From Rattus norvegicus (Eukaryota; Chordata; Mammalia; Rodentia; Muridae): 64,000 nucleotides of DNA. Where the stretch lies: the NCBI RefSeq assembly GCF_036323735.1, contig NC_086024.1, positions 74,034,924 through 74,098,923 of the forward strand, read 5' to 3'. Shown here piece after piece: positions 46,865 to 57,760 of this stretch. The position numbers and the translations under genes were made by a program. How positions within the stretch are numbered: the first letter of the stretch is position 1; each line of letters opens with the position of its first letter. The notes under the pieces were generated by a model that did no database searches, was not told where the DNA came from, and saw only the letters and a list, made by a program, of their open reading frames with translations.

Positions 46865-49184
46865 GCATGAAACATGAAAAGAAGCATCTCCCAGAGCCCT
46901 CCCTGTGTCAGTGCACCCTGGAGTCATGGCCCCATTGGTTCATCCTTTCATAAATGGTAGTTTCAGCTAGAAGAGTGACTATGAAAACTTAAGTATTTTC
47001 TTTTGTGTCTTGGTTTTCTCATTAATAAAAATGAGAAAATAAGACAATGATTTGTATCCCCTTGCCTTTCAGAATCAATATGAGGCACTAATAATGAAAT
47101 CATTTTTTTAAAAAAAAACCAAAGGACCTTTAGAACAACAATTTAACATCATGTAGCAGAAGAACTATTCCTAGGTTGGGGTACATCATGGGTAGGGCCT
47201 GGCCCAAAGAGGGGAGCCAGCAGCCACCTCTGCTGCTGAGAGAGCCTAGCTCTGAGTTTTCCTCTGCACTTCAGGATTTCAGCTGCTTCAATCTTCCCTC
47301 AGCCTCTGTTATTATCAATGCTTAATTTTAATGGATGAAGGGAGGATTTTGGTGTGGGTGGCTTGCTTCTTTTTGTTGTTGTTAAATGTAGCAACAAACA
47401 ATCAAATCAGAGGAAGAAGAACACAAAGAAAATGGGTCGTGAATACAGAAAAAGGTCAGGGCTCTACTATTTAGTGCAGTGTCTGGGGAACCATTAACTA
47501 CATGGTGATTGGCAGTTTTAACAGTACCTTCTGCTCCCTTTTGCCAGCAACTATGCAATTATTCCAGGTGTTGTAGTGGAATGACTCTACCAAGTTTTAT
47601 AGGATTAATCAGCATGTAAATGTTGTCAGGCTTCAGGCTCAGATCCCAACTTCAGGTGTAGCACTCAGAACAGATGGAGACAAACACTTCTTGGGTTTGT
47701 TTCTTAAAGGGATTTCTAGATTGGCCATGCAGCCTCCACCCCAGATCCGGTTTATTTCCTGACATTTTTGCTCAGAGCAGTCTCTCTTTCCAGATTGCAG
47801 GAAAAGATCATCTGTGTGCTAAGGGGTAAGATCGGTGCTGAGTAGTAAGATCGGTCCTACGTGTATCACGAGTATCTGTATACCACAATAGCACATTTCC
47901 TCTGTGAACTTTCTGAGATGTTTAAGTCTTTCATCTGTTGTTTATAACTCCATCATGTGCCATAGCCGTGAATGAAACAGGCAAACAAGGACTCTATTGC
48001 CTCCATCTGTCCGCTCCTCCTTCGGTGGTGTCAAAGGAAGACTTAAGCAGGATTTGGAACACTGTGTGAGGCTCATTGTCTGTTATGTAACTATTTGGAA
48101 TAAATTCTTCCACTCACAGGCTTCCTGAGGCCCCTAATTGCCTGCAGCAGTAGCTTCGGATTATTTGTTCTTGCCAAAAGCCACTTAGTCTCTGCTTGAG
48201 TAACGAGTCCTCCTTACAACAGAACCACATAGTGTACCTTGGACATGGCAGGAGAGTGTAGAACAGGGCCGTGATGCTCTGTGGGGCCTTTCTAAAAGTT
48301 GGCACCCTTTCCTTGCCTCTGGCTCCAGCTGAGAAGGGCTGGTCCTAAGCACACAGCTCAAATACATGTTTCCTATTCAAGGGTGCTGAGCCCTGATGTA
48401 TCTGGTCTGTTCGATCGTCCTTTAATCCTATAACAAAATAAATTGCCGAAACCGTACTTAGCAACCATATATTTATTGCTGCACTTATCTTCTGACTTCC
48501 TTCCCAAAGCCTGGCCTCCCCTGTTTGAGGTCCCTCGCTTTTCACAAACAGCCCATCCTTTGTATAAACAACTTCTTTAGGTCCCTCTTGGTGCATCCAC
48601 ATGGGCAGATTTGAGACTCACTGAGAGCGAATGTTAGAGGCTCTTTAATTGCTAAGTCCTGGGGCCCCATGTACATCATGTGGGTGTTTTAGTACTGCCG
48701 CCATATTTATGTGAAAGTCCTTTTGTATCTTCTAATTCTCATTTTGTTTTCCTTCGTGGTCTTAATTCAATAGTACGTGAAGGGCCACCAGTAGTTAGCA
48801 AGGGAAGTTTCCAACTTGAGGTTGAGTTAGAAGTAAATTTAGTTAACACTGAATTCCTTACTCTGTGGGAATAAAGAAACCAATCCTTCTCTGTGTGAAA
48901 ACATGAGGAGGCATAAGTGACCTGGATCTAGCAATGTTTTTGTGTGTTGTGGGACGTAACAGCACTGTAAGAGGAGAGTACCCCCAGGGTGACAAATGTC
49001 TTCCTACAGAGATGTAAAGTCTTACAGAACTCATGCATGTGATGACAACAAAAAACAAAAATGCTAATGTCAACATCCAAAAAAAAAATATGAAAATGAG
49101 GCCAGAAAGAGAGACTAACAGAAGAGACATTAAAGCTTTATCAAAATGTAGAGTGTAGTTTCTGGTTTTCTCTTTCTTCTGCAG
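46865..49184. other. No recognisable feature (2.3 kb)
   Basis: Unique sequence. Minus-strand open frames of 60-85 codons at 48114-48602 have no recognisable domain and overlap one another in different frames, so I do not call them genes. Confidence 0.55.
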
Positions 49185-49633
49185 TCTTTGAAGTCTTATT
49201 TAAGCACAAATGAAACATACACCTATGCCATTTTCTTCATGCATTTGGAACTGGTGACTCTGATGGCCGCCTGTGCTGCTCTTTCCACAAAGTTTAGTGG
49301 TTCTTGATGGGAGCCTGAGTGATGCAGGCAGTCTGATTTGTTGGTCAGAGGCAACACTTCAGCTCCTTGAGTGTGTGGGCAAAGACCTTCAGTAAGACAC
49401 TGGCAGCACGGGCTTTGCTTGCTTCTTGACCCCATGACCAATGTCGGACATCAGGTTCTGGTTCTCTGATCTCTGTGGTCAATACCTGTGCATTTTCACC
49501 AGTTGCACTTAATTTTGACATGTGATTCTGGGGCTGGAACTTGGCCCTTGTTTTCAGGATCTTGGGCTTCACCAGAGGTCTGAGGGAAATCATGATATCC
49601 AGCAGGATTTGGTAGCTACCTGGCAGGTAACAT
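49185..49633 (-). pseudogene. Rpl32-ps: Processed pseudogene of ribosomal protein L32
   Basis: RPL32 is a 135-residue protein of the large ribosomal subunit. On the minus strand the start at 49593 reads MISLRPLVKPKIL, close to the RPL32 N-terminus, and further on come HTLKELK, NKSD and NFVERAAQAAIRVT in a second frame, which match the conserved C-terminal half. Upstream (49633-49594) lies sequence resembling the RPL32 5'UTR (tgccaggtagctaccaaatc), and downstream (49222-49185) the short 3'UTR with aaataagac in place of the poly(A) signal. There are no introns, many substitutions and at least one frameshift between residues 50 and 90. This is an L1-mobilised mRNA copy. The gene symbol is descriptive, not a registered locus name. 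Confidence 0.9.
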
Positions 49634-50285
49634 CAAGGACAAAGCAGATCTTCATTTCTTGTCTTTAACCAGCAAACCAGATCTGATTTAAAAAAGAAAC
49701 CGATAACAACTCAGAGTATGGACTGGAATCTGAGACACCGAGGACAGAAGTCAATAGAGCTAAAATGAGGCATTGCAGAGTGGTGGGAAGAACAGATCTG
49801 AAGCAGACAACAGTAAGTCTTGGCCATGCTTGAGCTGGGGCTGAGGGAGAAAATGCCCCATAGTGCAAGTGCTTCTTATGGTTGCAGTTCCAGGTATCTT
49901 ATCCATACACAGAGAGAAAGGCATATTTGTGCAAGTGCTTGTAAGACATCTACCTGCAGGTGTTAAGAATTACTGTGACACAGCTCTGTATGTAAGGAGT
50001 GACTCTTGTATCCACAGTTTCATAGGTTAGAAAAATTATACTCCTACCATCTATCTAGGAAAGAAAGACTTTGGAAATCTAGGTAATAGCATCCAATTGG
50101 TATGAGGTCATGATTGTCAAGATATCATTAAGCTAGACATGCTACAAACATGTAAGGGTTATCATGCAATACTATCACACTACAAAGCAAATTAGCTACG
50201 AACACCTGTAGTAACTGACAACTGCGTTGCACTTTAGAGAATGATGTTACCTACCCACTGTAAGGGAGAACAACCATTTTCTAAG
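49634..50285. other. No recognisable feature
   Basis: Unique sequence 5' of the pseudogene; no poly(A)-linked TSD could be identified. Confidence 0.5.
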
Positions 50286-50290
50286 GAGCT

Positions 50291-50425
50291 TCGGATGACT
50301 AAGGAGCTGTAACAATGCATTATGTTTACCTCTGTGCCATATCACCAAGATATTATGGCATCACCACCTCAGGAACAAGGGCCTAGTCAAAGGTTTCTGC
50401 AATTTTTGGCCAGTTCTCAGCATCT
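50291..50425 (+). repeat. Copy 1 of an unassigned ~125-bp repeat
   Basis: ggatgactaaggagctgtaa, caatgcatta, cctcaggaacaaggg and ggccagttctcagca align in order with 52149-52270. I do not recognise the family. Confidence 0.6.
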
Positions 50426-51899
50426 TTTTTGGTCCTGAATGTGCTATTGAAGCCTTTCACCTTCAAAGATGGCAGCCTAGCCTTTGTGGCCTGTGGGCTG
50501 TGGTCCTAATCATTGGAGTCTAAAACAAAATTTATGCTAACATTTTAATATACTCTGATGCTGAGACCAACTACAAACACACATACTTGCTGCACAATGT
50601 CTTAAGACTATAAAGGATAACATTACTAAATGTCTCTCAAAGCACTGAAGTTGTTTAAACTCCTATTGTATCCATTTGTATGTGTATCTTCTGTGAGCTA
50701 TAGATGTGCTAATAAATGACAAATTTTCAATGCTTATAGGCCATGCATATTTTAAGAAAAGGCCTTAAAATTACATGAATGCACTTATATACAAATTTAA
50801 AGTCACTGGGAAAAACTGCATTGTAACACAGCCAACGCCGGCCCTATTTTAAAGGTACTGAGCCCACACAATGAGTTTTAAAAGAGAACAAACTTCTTGC
50901 TTCATTGACATAGCACTTATGTGTCTTTACCAGGAACTAGTCTAGGCATGGCAGCAGAGACAGGACAGGATCCTGACTGAGTAGATATCAAAATCCCAGA
51001 AGACATCAGAAAATCCACAAAGCCTTTCTAATTTCCGAAGTAATTAAATTATTCATTTCCTGCCCTCCAGGCTTGACTGCAAAGCTCCTGTTAATTCTTG
51101 GAAAGTAATTCTCAGTTAATTGGTTAACTAACTGTAGCCCACAGGTAAAGTCCCTCATTAACAAACATGAGGAACAAAAGAGTGGACATAGCTGAGAGTC
51201 CTGAACACAGTATTTGGTTAATCTTTCATCAGAAACATTATTTAAGGCATACTTTTATGACCTTCGAGGTCTAATGGTCATTGAAAAATACCTCCTGGTG
51301 TCCTTTCCTTATCTTAGAAGAGGAGGGTGAGAAGTGACCATGACCATCAGAATGTATCCCACACCAAGAGTAGCAGGAACTAGAGCGGCCTTCCCATGCC
51401 TCTTCCTCTAGAACTTTATACCCTTCCACTGCTCATAAACCAGCAAGTTTCCCAAAAAGAAATACAAGGATTTGCTTGCTTACTTAGAAAAGTAAGAAAT
51501 GCATGCCTCTTGCTCCTTTGATCTCCAGGCCTGAGATGAAGGTATCAACTGTCCAGAAGGAACTTGGTATGTAGGCTTGTAGCCATAGTTCAACACAGTT
51601 TCCTCTCCTCACTCAATAAATAAGAGCATAGGAAGAAAGCTTTGGGAATATAACCCTGACCTCCTTAAATGCACTTGACTCAATTATCCTGCATCAAGTT
51701 GCCCTCACACCTCTCAGAGGAACAGGCTCCAACATTCTGCCAGTATTATTTCCTGGAGACAATCCAGTTTCATAAATACTGTTTCTGTATAAACCCCAAC
51801 AAGTCTCTGTTCAAATTCCCCTTAACTGTGAAGAATGGTGTATATACAAGAAAGCAGTGGAAAGGCCTGGAAAGGCCTGTGCTTCATGAAAGAGTTTCT
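50426..51899. other. No recognisable gene
   Basis: 1.5 kb of unique sequence. A near-palindrome cagttaattggttaactaac lies near 51113. The short plus frame beginning at 51669 shows no known domain. Confidence 0.5.
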
Positions 51900-52434
51900 T
51901 GGTTAGGTTTCAATTGGTGTGATAACTACCATGACCAAAAGAAACTTGGGGAAGAAAGGGTTTCTTTGGCTTATATGTTCTGATCACAGTCTGTCACTGA
52001 AGGAAGCCAAAGTGGGGACTCAAGCTGGACCAGATCCTGGAGACATGAACTAAAGCAATAGCCATGGGATAATAGTGCTTAGTGGCTTACTCAGTTTGCT
52101 TCTTCCAAAACCTAAGACTGCCTGCCCTGAGTGGCACTGTCCACTCTGGATGACTAAGGAGCTACAACAATGCATTGTACTTATTTCTGTGCTACATTCA
52201 GGATGCCCTGTCACTAACACCTCAACAACAAGGAATGGGTTAACTGCCACCATTGCCCAGTTCTCAGCAGCCACATCCACCATTAATCCTTCATCAATTA
52301 TTAGTCAAGAAAATGTCCCCCACAGACTTGCCTATTGTCCAGTCTGATGGAAGCATTCTTTTAGATGAAGCTTCCTCTTTCCAGATGACCTAGGCTTGTG
52401 TCAAGTTGGCTGGAAAAAAAAAACCTATCTAGCA
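51900..52434 (+). mobile_element. Repeat R, longest copy, with ~125-bp insert
   Basis: Opens ggttaggtttcaattggtgt, passes ccatgaccaaaagaaacttg and the ctgtcactgaaggaagcc block, and ends tgtgtcaagttggctgg. By comparison with other copies, 52149-52270 is extra and matches the separate block at 50291-50425. Ends and length suggest an LTR or non-autonomous element; the name is uncertain. Confidence 0.7.
52149..52270 (+). repeat. Copy 2 of the unassigned ~125-bp repeat, inside repeat R
   Basis: ggatgactaaggagctacaa ... cagttctcagcagccacatcc. It interrupts repeat R between its cactgtccac and catcaattatt parts. Confidence 0.6.
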
Positions 52435-52603
52435 TAAAGATTATGCTCCTTGAGGGAAGCAGCCAGCCTGGTAATACTTGATTAGACGCAACCTGAGATG
52501 TTTCTGTTTCTCCACAGTAGTAATTGTGAGATTGAAACAGTTGACTTTTTTCTATCATCGGTTTAGTTGAACCACTCACTCAGAATGGATCCCCTGGAGT
52601 ATA

Positions 52604-52918
52604 TGTGTGGGAATGTGTATGTGTGTATGTGTGTGTTTGGGTGCATATGCATACACAGGTGTGCACTTATGTGTAGAGAGCAAAGTCAACCTCAGTGTTG
52701 TTGCTCAGGAGCTTACCCGCCTGGTTTTTGAAGCAGGATCTCTTACTGGAACTTGTTCATCAGTTAGGCTACGCTGGGTTTCATTGTACCTGCCTCTCCG
52801 AGGGTGGGATTACAAGCAAACACCACCATGCACATCTTACTTCATGGATTCTGGATTGAACAGATCATCACGCTTTTCTGAAGTTTATTGTGTGAGCTGC
52901 CACCCCAGTCCCTACCCT
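52604..52918 (-). mobile_element. B4 SINE
   Basis: On the plus strand a GT-rich part is followed by gtcaacctcagtgttgttgc, tcaggagcttacccgcctgg, gtgggattacaagcaaacac, caccatgcacatcttacttc, tggattgaacagatcatcac and gagctgccaccccagtccct. This is the reverse complement of B4 (ID-like head, B1-like body, CA-rich tail). Confidence 0.85.
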
Positions 52919-52984
52919 TTCCTGCTTGATTGGTTGGTTGGTTTTTGCTACTTAACCCAGTCTTCTAACCCACAGTGTAAGATC

Positions 52985-54341
52985 CAGATTCAATGCAATC
53001 CCCATCAAAATACCAATCCATTTCTTCAAAGAGTTAGACAGAACAATTTGCAAATTTATCTGGAATAACAAAAAACCCAGGATAGCTAAAACTATCCTCA
53101 ACAATAAAAGGACTTGAGGGGGAATCACTATCCCTGAACTCAAGCAGTATTACAGAGCAATAGTGATTAAAAACTGCATAGTATTAGTACAGAGACAGAC
53201 AGATAGACCAATGGAACAGAATTGAAGACCCAGAAATGAACCCACACACCTATGGGCACTTGATTTTTCACAAAGGAGCCAAAACCATCAAATGGAAAAA
53301 AGATAGCATTTTCAGCAAATGGTGCTGGTTCAACTGGAGGTCAACATGTAGAAGAATGCAGATCAATCCATGCTTATCACACTGTACAAAGCTGAAGTCC
53401 AAGTGGATCAAGGACCTCCACATCAAACCAGTACACTCAAACTAATAGAAGAAAAACTAGGGCAGCATCTCGAACACATGGGCACTGGAAAAAATTTCCT
53501 GAACAAAACACCAATGGCTTATGCTCTAAGATCAAGAATCGACAAATGGGATCTCATAAAACTGCAAAGCTTCTGTAAGGCAAAGGACACTGTGGTTAGG
53601 ACAAAACGGCAACCAACAGATTGGGAAAAGATCTTTACCAATCCTACAACAGATAGAGGGCTTATTTCCAAAATATACAAAGAACTCAAGAAGTTAGACT
53701 GCAGGGAGACAAATAACCCTATTAAACAATGGGGTTCAGAGCTAAATAAAGAATTCACAGCTGAGGAATGCCAAAAGGCTGAGAAACACCTAAAGAAATG
53801 TTCAACATCTTTAGTCATAAGGGAAATGCAAATCAAAACAACCCTGAGATTTCACCTCACACCAGTGAGAATGGCTAAGATCAAAAACTCAGGGGACAGG
53901 AAATGCTGGCGAGGATGTGGAGAAAGAGGAACACTCCTCCATTGTTGGTGGGATTGCAGACTGGTACAACCATTCTGGAAATCAGTCTGGAGGTTCCTCG
54001 GAAAATTGGACATTGAACTGCCTGAGGACCCAGCTATACCTCTCTTGGGCATATACCCAAAAGATGCCCCAACATATAAAAAAGACGTGTGCTCCACTAT
54101 GTTCATTGCAGCCTTATTTATAATAGCCAGAAGCTGGAAAGTACCCAGATGCCCTTCAACAGAGGAATGGATACAGAAAATGTGGGACATCTACACAATG
54201 GAATATTACTCAGCTATCAAAAACAATGACTTTATGAAATTCATAGGCAAATGGTTGGAACTGGAAAATATCATCCTGAGTGAGCTAACCCAATCCCAGA
54301 AAGACATACATGGTATGCACTCATTGATAAGTGGCTATTAG
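52985..54341 (+). pseudogene. L1 ORF2 C-terminal part, 323-codon open frame
   Basis: A 1-bp loss near 53429 (accagtacac against accagatacac at 22600) shifts the frame; after it the frame is open from 53370 to the normal stop at 54341. It encodes the region after the reverse transcriptase, including the Cys-rich segment CWRGCGERGTLLHC at about 53903-53944, which is thought to help bind RNA. It lacks the endonuclease and reverse transcriptase and has no promoter, so it is not a gene. Confidence 0.92.
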
Positions 54342-55068
54342 CCCAAATGCTTGAACTACCCTAGATGCCTAGAACAAATGAAGCTCAAGACGGATGATCA
54401 AAATGTGAATGCTTCACTCCTTCTTTAAATGAGGAAAAAGAATACCCTTGGCAGGGAAGGGAGAGGCAAATATTAAAACAGAGACTAAAGGAACACCCAT
54501 TCAGAGCCTGCCCACATGTGGCCCATACATATACAGCCACCCAATTAGACAAGATGGATGAAGCAAAGAAGTGCAGACCGACAGGAGCCGGATGTAGATC
54601 GCTCCTGAGAGACACAGCCAGAATACAGCAAATACAGAGGCAAATGCCAGCAGCAAACCACTGAACTGAGAATAGGACCCCCGTTGAAGGAATCAGAGAA
54701 AGAACTGGAAGAGCTCGAAGGGGCTCGAGACCCCATATGTACAACAATGCCAAGCAACCAGAGCTTCCAGGGACTAAGTCACTACCTAAAGACTATATAT
54801 ACATGGACTGACCCTGGACTCTGACCTCATAGGAAGCAATGAATATCCTAGTAAGAGCACCAGTGGAAGGGGAAGCCCTGGGTCCTGCTAAGACTGAACT
54901 CCCAGTGAACTAGATTGTTGGGGGCAGGGCGGCAATGGGGGGAGGATGGGGAGGGGAACACCCATTAAGAAGGGGAGGGGCAGGGATTAGGGGGATGTTT
55001 GCCCGGAAACCGGGAAAGGGAATAACACTCGAAATGTAAATAAGAAATACTCAAGTTAATAAAAAAAA
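52985..55068 (+). mobile_element. 5'-truncated L1, 2.1 kb, with 3'UTR and poly(A)
   Basis: Starts within ORF2 at agattcaatgcaatcccc (compare 22155), runs to the ORF2 stop at 54341, then the full 3'UTR with polypurine tract (about 54915-54990) and taataaaaaaaaaa. I could not find a TSD: the flanks actttaacccacag-like and acctttaaataaaac do not match, so a deletion at one side is possible. It is the least diverged L1 3' region in the window. Confidence 0.93.
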
Positions 55069-55799
55069 AAACCTTTAAATAAAACACATCAAGTTTTTTT
55101 GATTATTCATATTTAGCAATAAGGTTAAAATATCCAGGTAATTCTTTGTTATAATCCTTATTTATATATAGCTGTAGGAATCAAATCCAAATAAACTATA
55201 ATGGAATAAAAAAAAAAAAAGATCACCAGGATGTCCTGTCTAAACTCCCCTTCAAAGACAGGACTGTTCCTTCTATTCTTTCTTATGTACCAACCTTCCC
55301 AGGCATGATCCCATGTAGAATATGCAAAGGTACCTAGACTTGTTTCATATACAACAGAACAGAAAAATGGAGCGATAGACAGAAACTCAAATATTTCTGA
55401 CAGAGTTTTTTGAAAGAACATATAATGTGTTTTTTTTTAATTAAAATCTTGGAGATGTTTTAACTATGCCTAAGTTCCCATCAACATTAAAAGTCCTTTA
55501 CCCTCTAGTTGTGTTCCCATGGCAAAATACCTTCTAAAATCATTGGTATGCTTTAAAAATAAAAAAGAATCTGTGATCATAAAAACTAAACTAAACTAGT
55601 AATCCTGCTAGAAAACCTGAAGGCCGATTTGAGACTGGTTATGCATGTCTTACTCTTACTACCCTGTCCTCTTATGTCTTATATCTTTACACTTCTAAGA
55701 TTTTAAAATATTTTTCTCATCAGTACAGGTGATGTGCCTTAGGAATGTAACTTGTATATGAGAAATTTACTACAAAGTTCTTCACATGAAAACTAGCCA
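55069..55799. other. No recognisable feature
   Basis: AT-rich with a 12-bp A run at 55208. No repeat recognised. Confidence 0.5.
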
Positions 55800-56405
55800 T
55801 TTTTTCCATGAAACTCCAGAATAATAATAAATGCTTCATAGGGAAAGGATACCAAAACTATGGAAGTCCTGGGAAAGGAACATAAAGTCAGATAAGTAAT
55901 TCACCTGTAGATGGGACATCTGTGTCAACACACCCCACCTGGGACTGAGGGAACATTGCAGAAGAGGGACAAAGACAATGTAAGAGCCAGGGCATGGGAG
56001 AGAGTTCTGTGCACTGCTGGGTGTGGCACGACTACTGCACACAAGACGTCACAGAAGCTGTGGTGACCTGCACAGGATCAAGCCAGTCTGCACTCCAGAA
56101 TGGAGGGAGGGAGTCACTTCACTCCTTGCTAAGGAGCTACTGGTAGTTGGTGCCGGCTAACTTTTCTTTGAGGACTAGCCACTGATGAGTTGCTCATTCC
56201 CCAGTAATTGTCCCTAAAGCACTAAATAGGTGGCAGCAACTTGTTTCAGTGGGTTATAAAAAATAAATGCAAATAAAAGAATTGAAGCTGGAAAGGAGGT
56301 ATTTTGGGGAGAGGGTCAAAGAGGGTCGGAGGGGATAGAATGGAATAGGAGTAAAATATATTGCATGTATCTGTGAAATTTTCAAAGAATGAGCAAACTT
56401 TAAAT
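55800..56405 (+). mobile_element. Lx-class L1 3'UTR
   Basis: gagggaacattgcagaagag, gccagggcatgggagagagt, gacctgcacaggatcaagcc, cactgatgagttgctcattc, ggaggtattttggggagagg and tgcatgtatctgtgaaattt follow the order of old rodent Lx tails. The left boundary is approximate. Confidence 0.8.
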
Positions 56406-57389
56406 TGGAAAAAAGAAGCAGAGAGAAAAATATTAATTTCAGAACTTCTTGGAGCTTTCATTGTTTTCAGTGTAATATGAATCACTAAGAAGAGGTAGGT
56501 ACAGTATCCCCAGCACGTCAGTGCTCCACTACTCAAGGACCAGTACTGGAGGCTACGAAATGCACTCATAGGGACTGGGATGTTTCTCTGCATACCAGGA
56601 AAGCCAATAAAGTCATAAATCACTTGGGCTGCGTGCCAAAACTTTGCACTGCAAAAATTCTATTAGCCTGGAGGAATTTTCCAGTCTCCTTAGATAATGT
56701 GAATGTTTTAACCTTAAAACGTTTATTGCAAATTAATGATAAACCTTATGTGTTTGAACAGTATGAGTGTTCAGACGTGGGGTGGAAATGTTTCTGGTAA
56801 CAGAGCATTCAGGCCTTTCTTCCTCACAAGGACAAAGTTAATGTTCAGAGTTAACCCTCTCCATTAAAGAGGGAGAGGAGAACAAGCATTGAAAACGGAC
56901 CATGTGGGGTCTTCACAGAGGTGAATGTGGAGTAAGAATTAGAGGTGGGGCCCTGCAGGATGCAGACGCTCACTCTTGGTCCTAAAGTCCTCAGACTTTC
57001 TGTGAGAATTGAAAATTTTATCTCAAAAGTTGTCTTTTTCAGTTTTTTATTCTAACTTTTCCAGAGCAAATCATATTTTGAAAGTCGCATATAAAGTATT
57101 AACACCAACCCTTTCTTTTCCTTCTAATAGGTTGACAGTACCTAATGAGTTTCGACATTTTTAAGAAAGAAAAATAGAATAGAAGAGGCTCCTTTTTAAT
57201 GGAGTCTAAGAAGGCTGTGAAATATGTATGGTTTTATAAATGGCTTTTCATTATTATATCATCAAAGACCATGATGACAACACGATGAGAAGAATACCCC
57301 TCAAACTTGCAAGCCACAGTATCCTGAAATGGAGTATGAAAGCCTGTGGGAGAGAAAAGTTTGGATTTAGAGTGCTGCGTGGATACCTG
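56406..57389. other. No recognisable feature
   Basis: Unique sequence without supported genes. Confidence 0.5.
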
Positions 57390-57760
57390 TTTCTCTCAGC
57401 AAAATAATTCAGCCATTGTAATTATTTTTAACAGAATTGGGCTTCACACTGTGGGATAATGAGCTGGAAAATGTATTTGTTTTAAATAAAGGCATTTTCA
57501 CACTACAAGAACACACAAACATCTCTGAAACCCAAATGCGCCCGTCCGGCGTGCCTGGTAAAAGAGCCAATTTGATGTTATTTCCAACTGTGTGGGGATA
57601 ATTTGCTACAAATTCTGGCTACAATGCAAACAGGTGCTTCTTGAAAGAAGCCCCACGAGTCTGGAGTTGCCAAGGACCGGGACAGCTGGGAAGCGGGAAG
57701 ATGTTTTTCCCCTTAAACAGCACCCCAGCCGCTCAAGCCTATTGAATCTCTTCTCTAAGC
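57390..57760. other. Unique block; candidate conserved noncoding element
   Basis: No repeat recognised; contains ataattcagccattgtaatt, gggataatgagctggaaaat and a rare CpG cluster (atgcgcccgtccggcgtgcc). Composition changes sharply against the AT-rich surroundings. It has no open frame. Conservation is untested. Confidence 0.25.

Noticed and set aside
48114..48602. Three overlapping minus-strand frames, possible exon
   Set aside because: Different frames, no shared domain, no convincing splice context.
51105..51140. Near-palindrome with gttaatt and gttaac, possible HNF1-type site
   Set aside because: The spacing does not match the usual site and a single motif in AT-rich DNA is expected by chance.
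52985..55080. TSD for the 2.1-kb L1
   Set aside because: Flanking sequences on both sides were compared and no direct repeat longer than a few bases was found.
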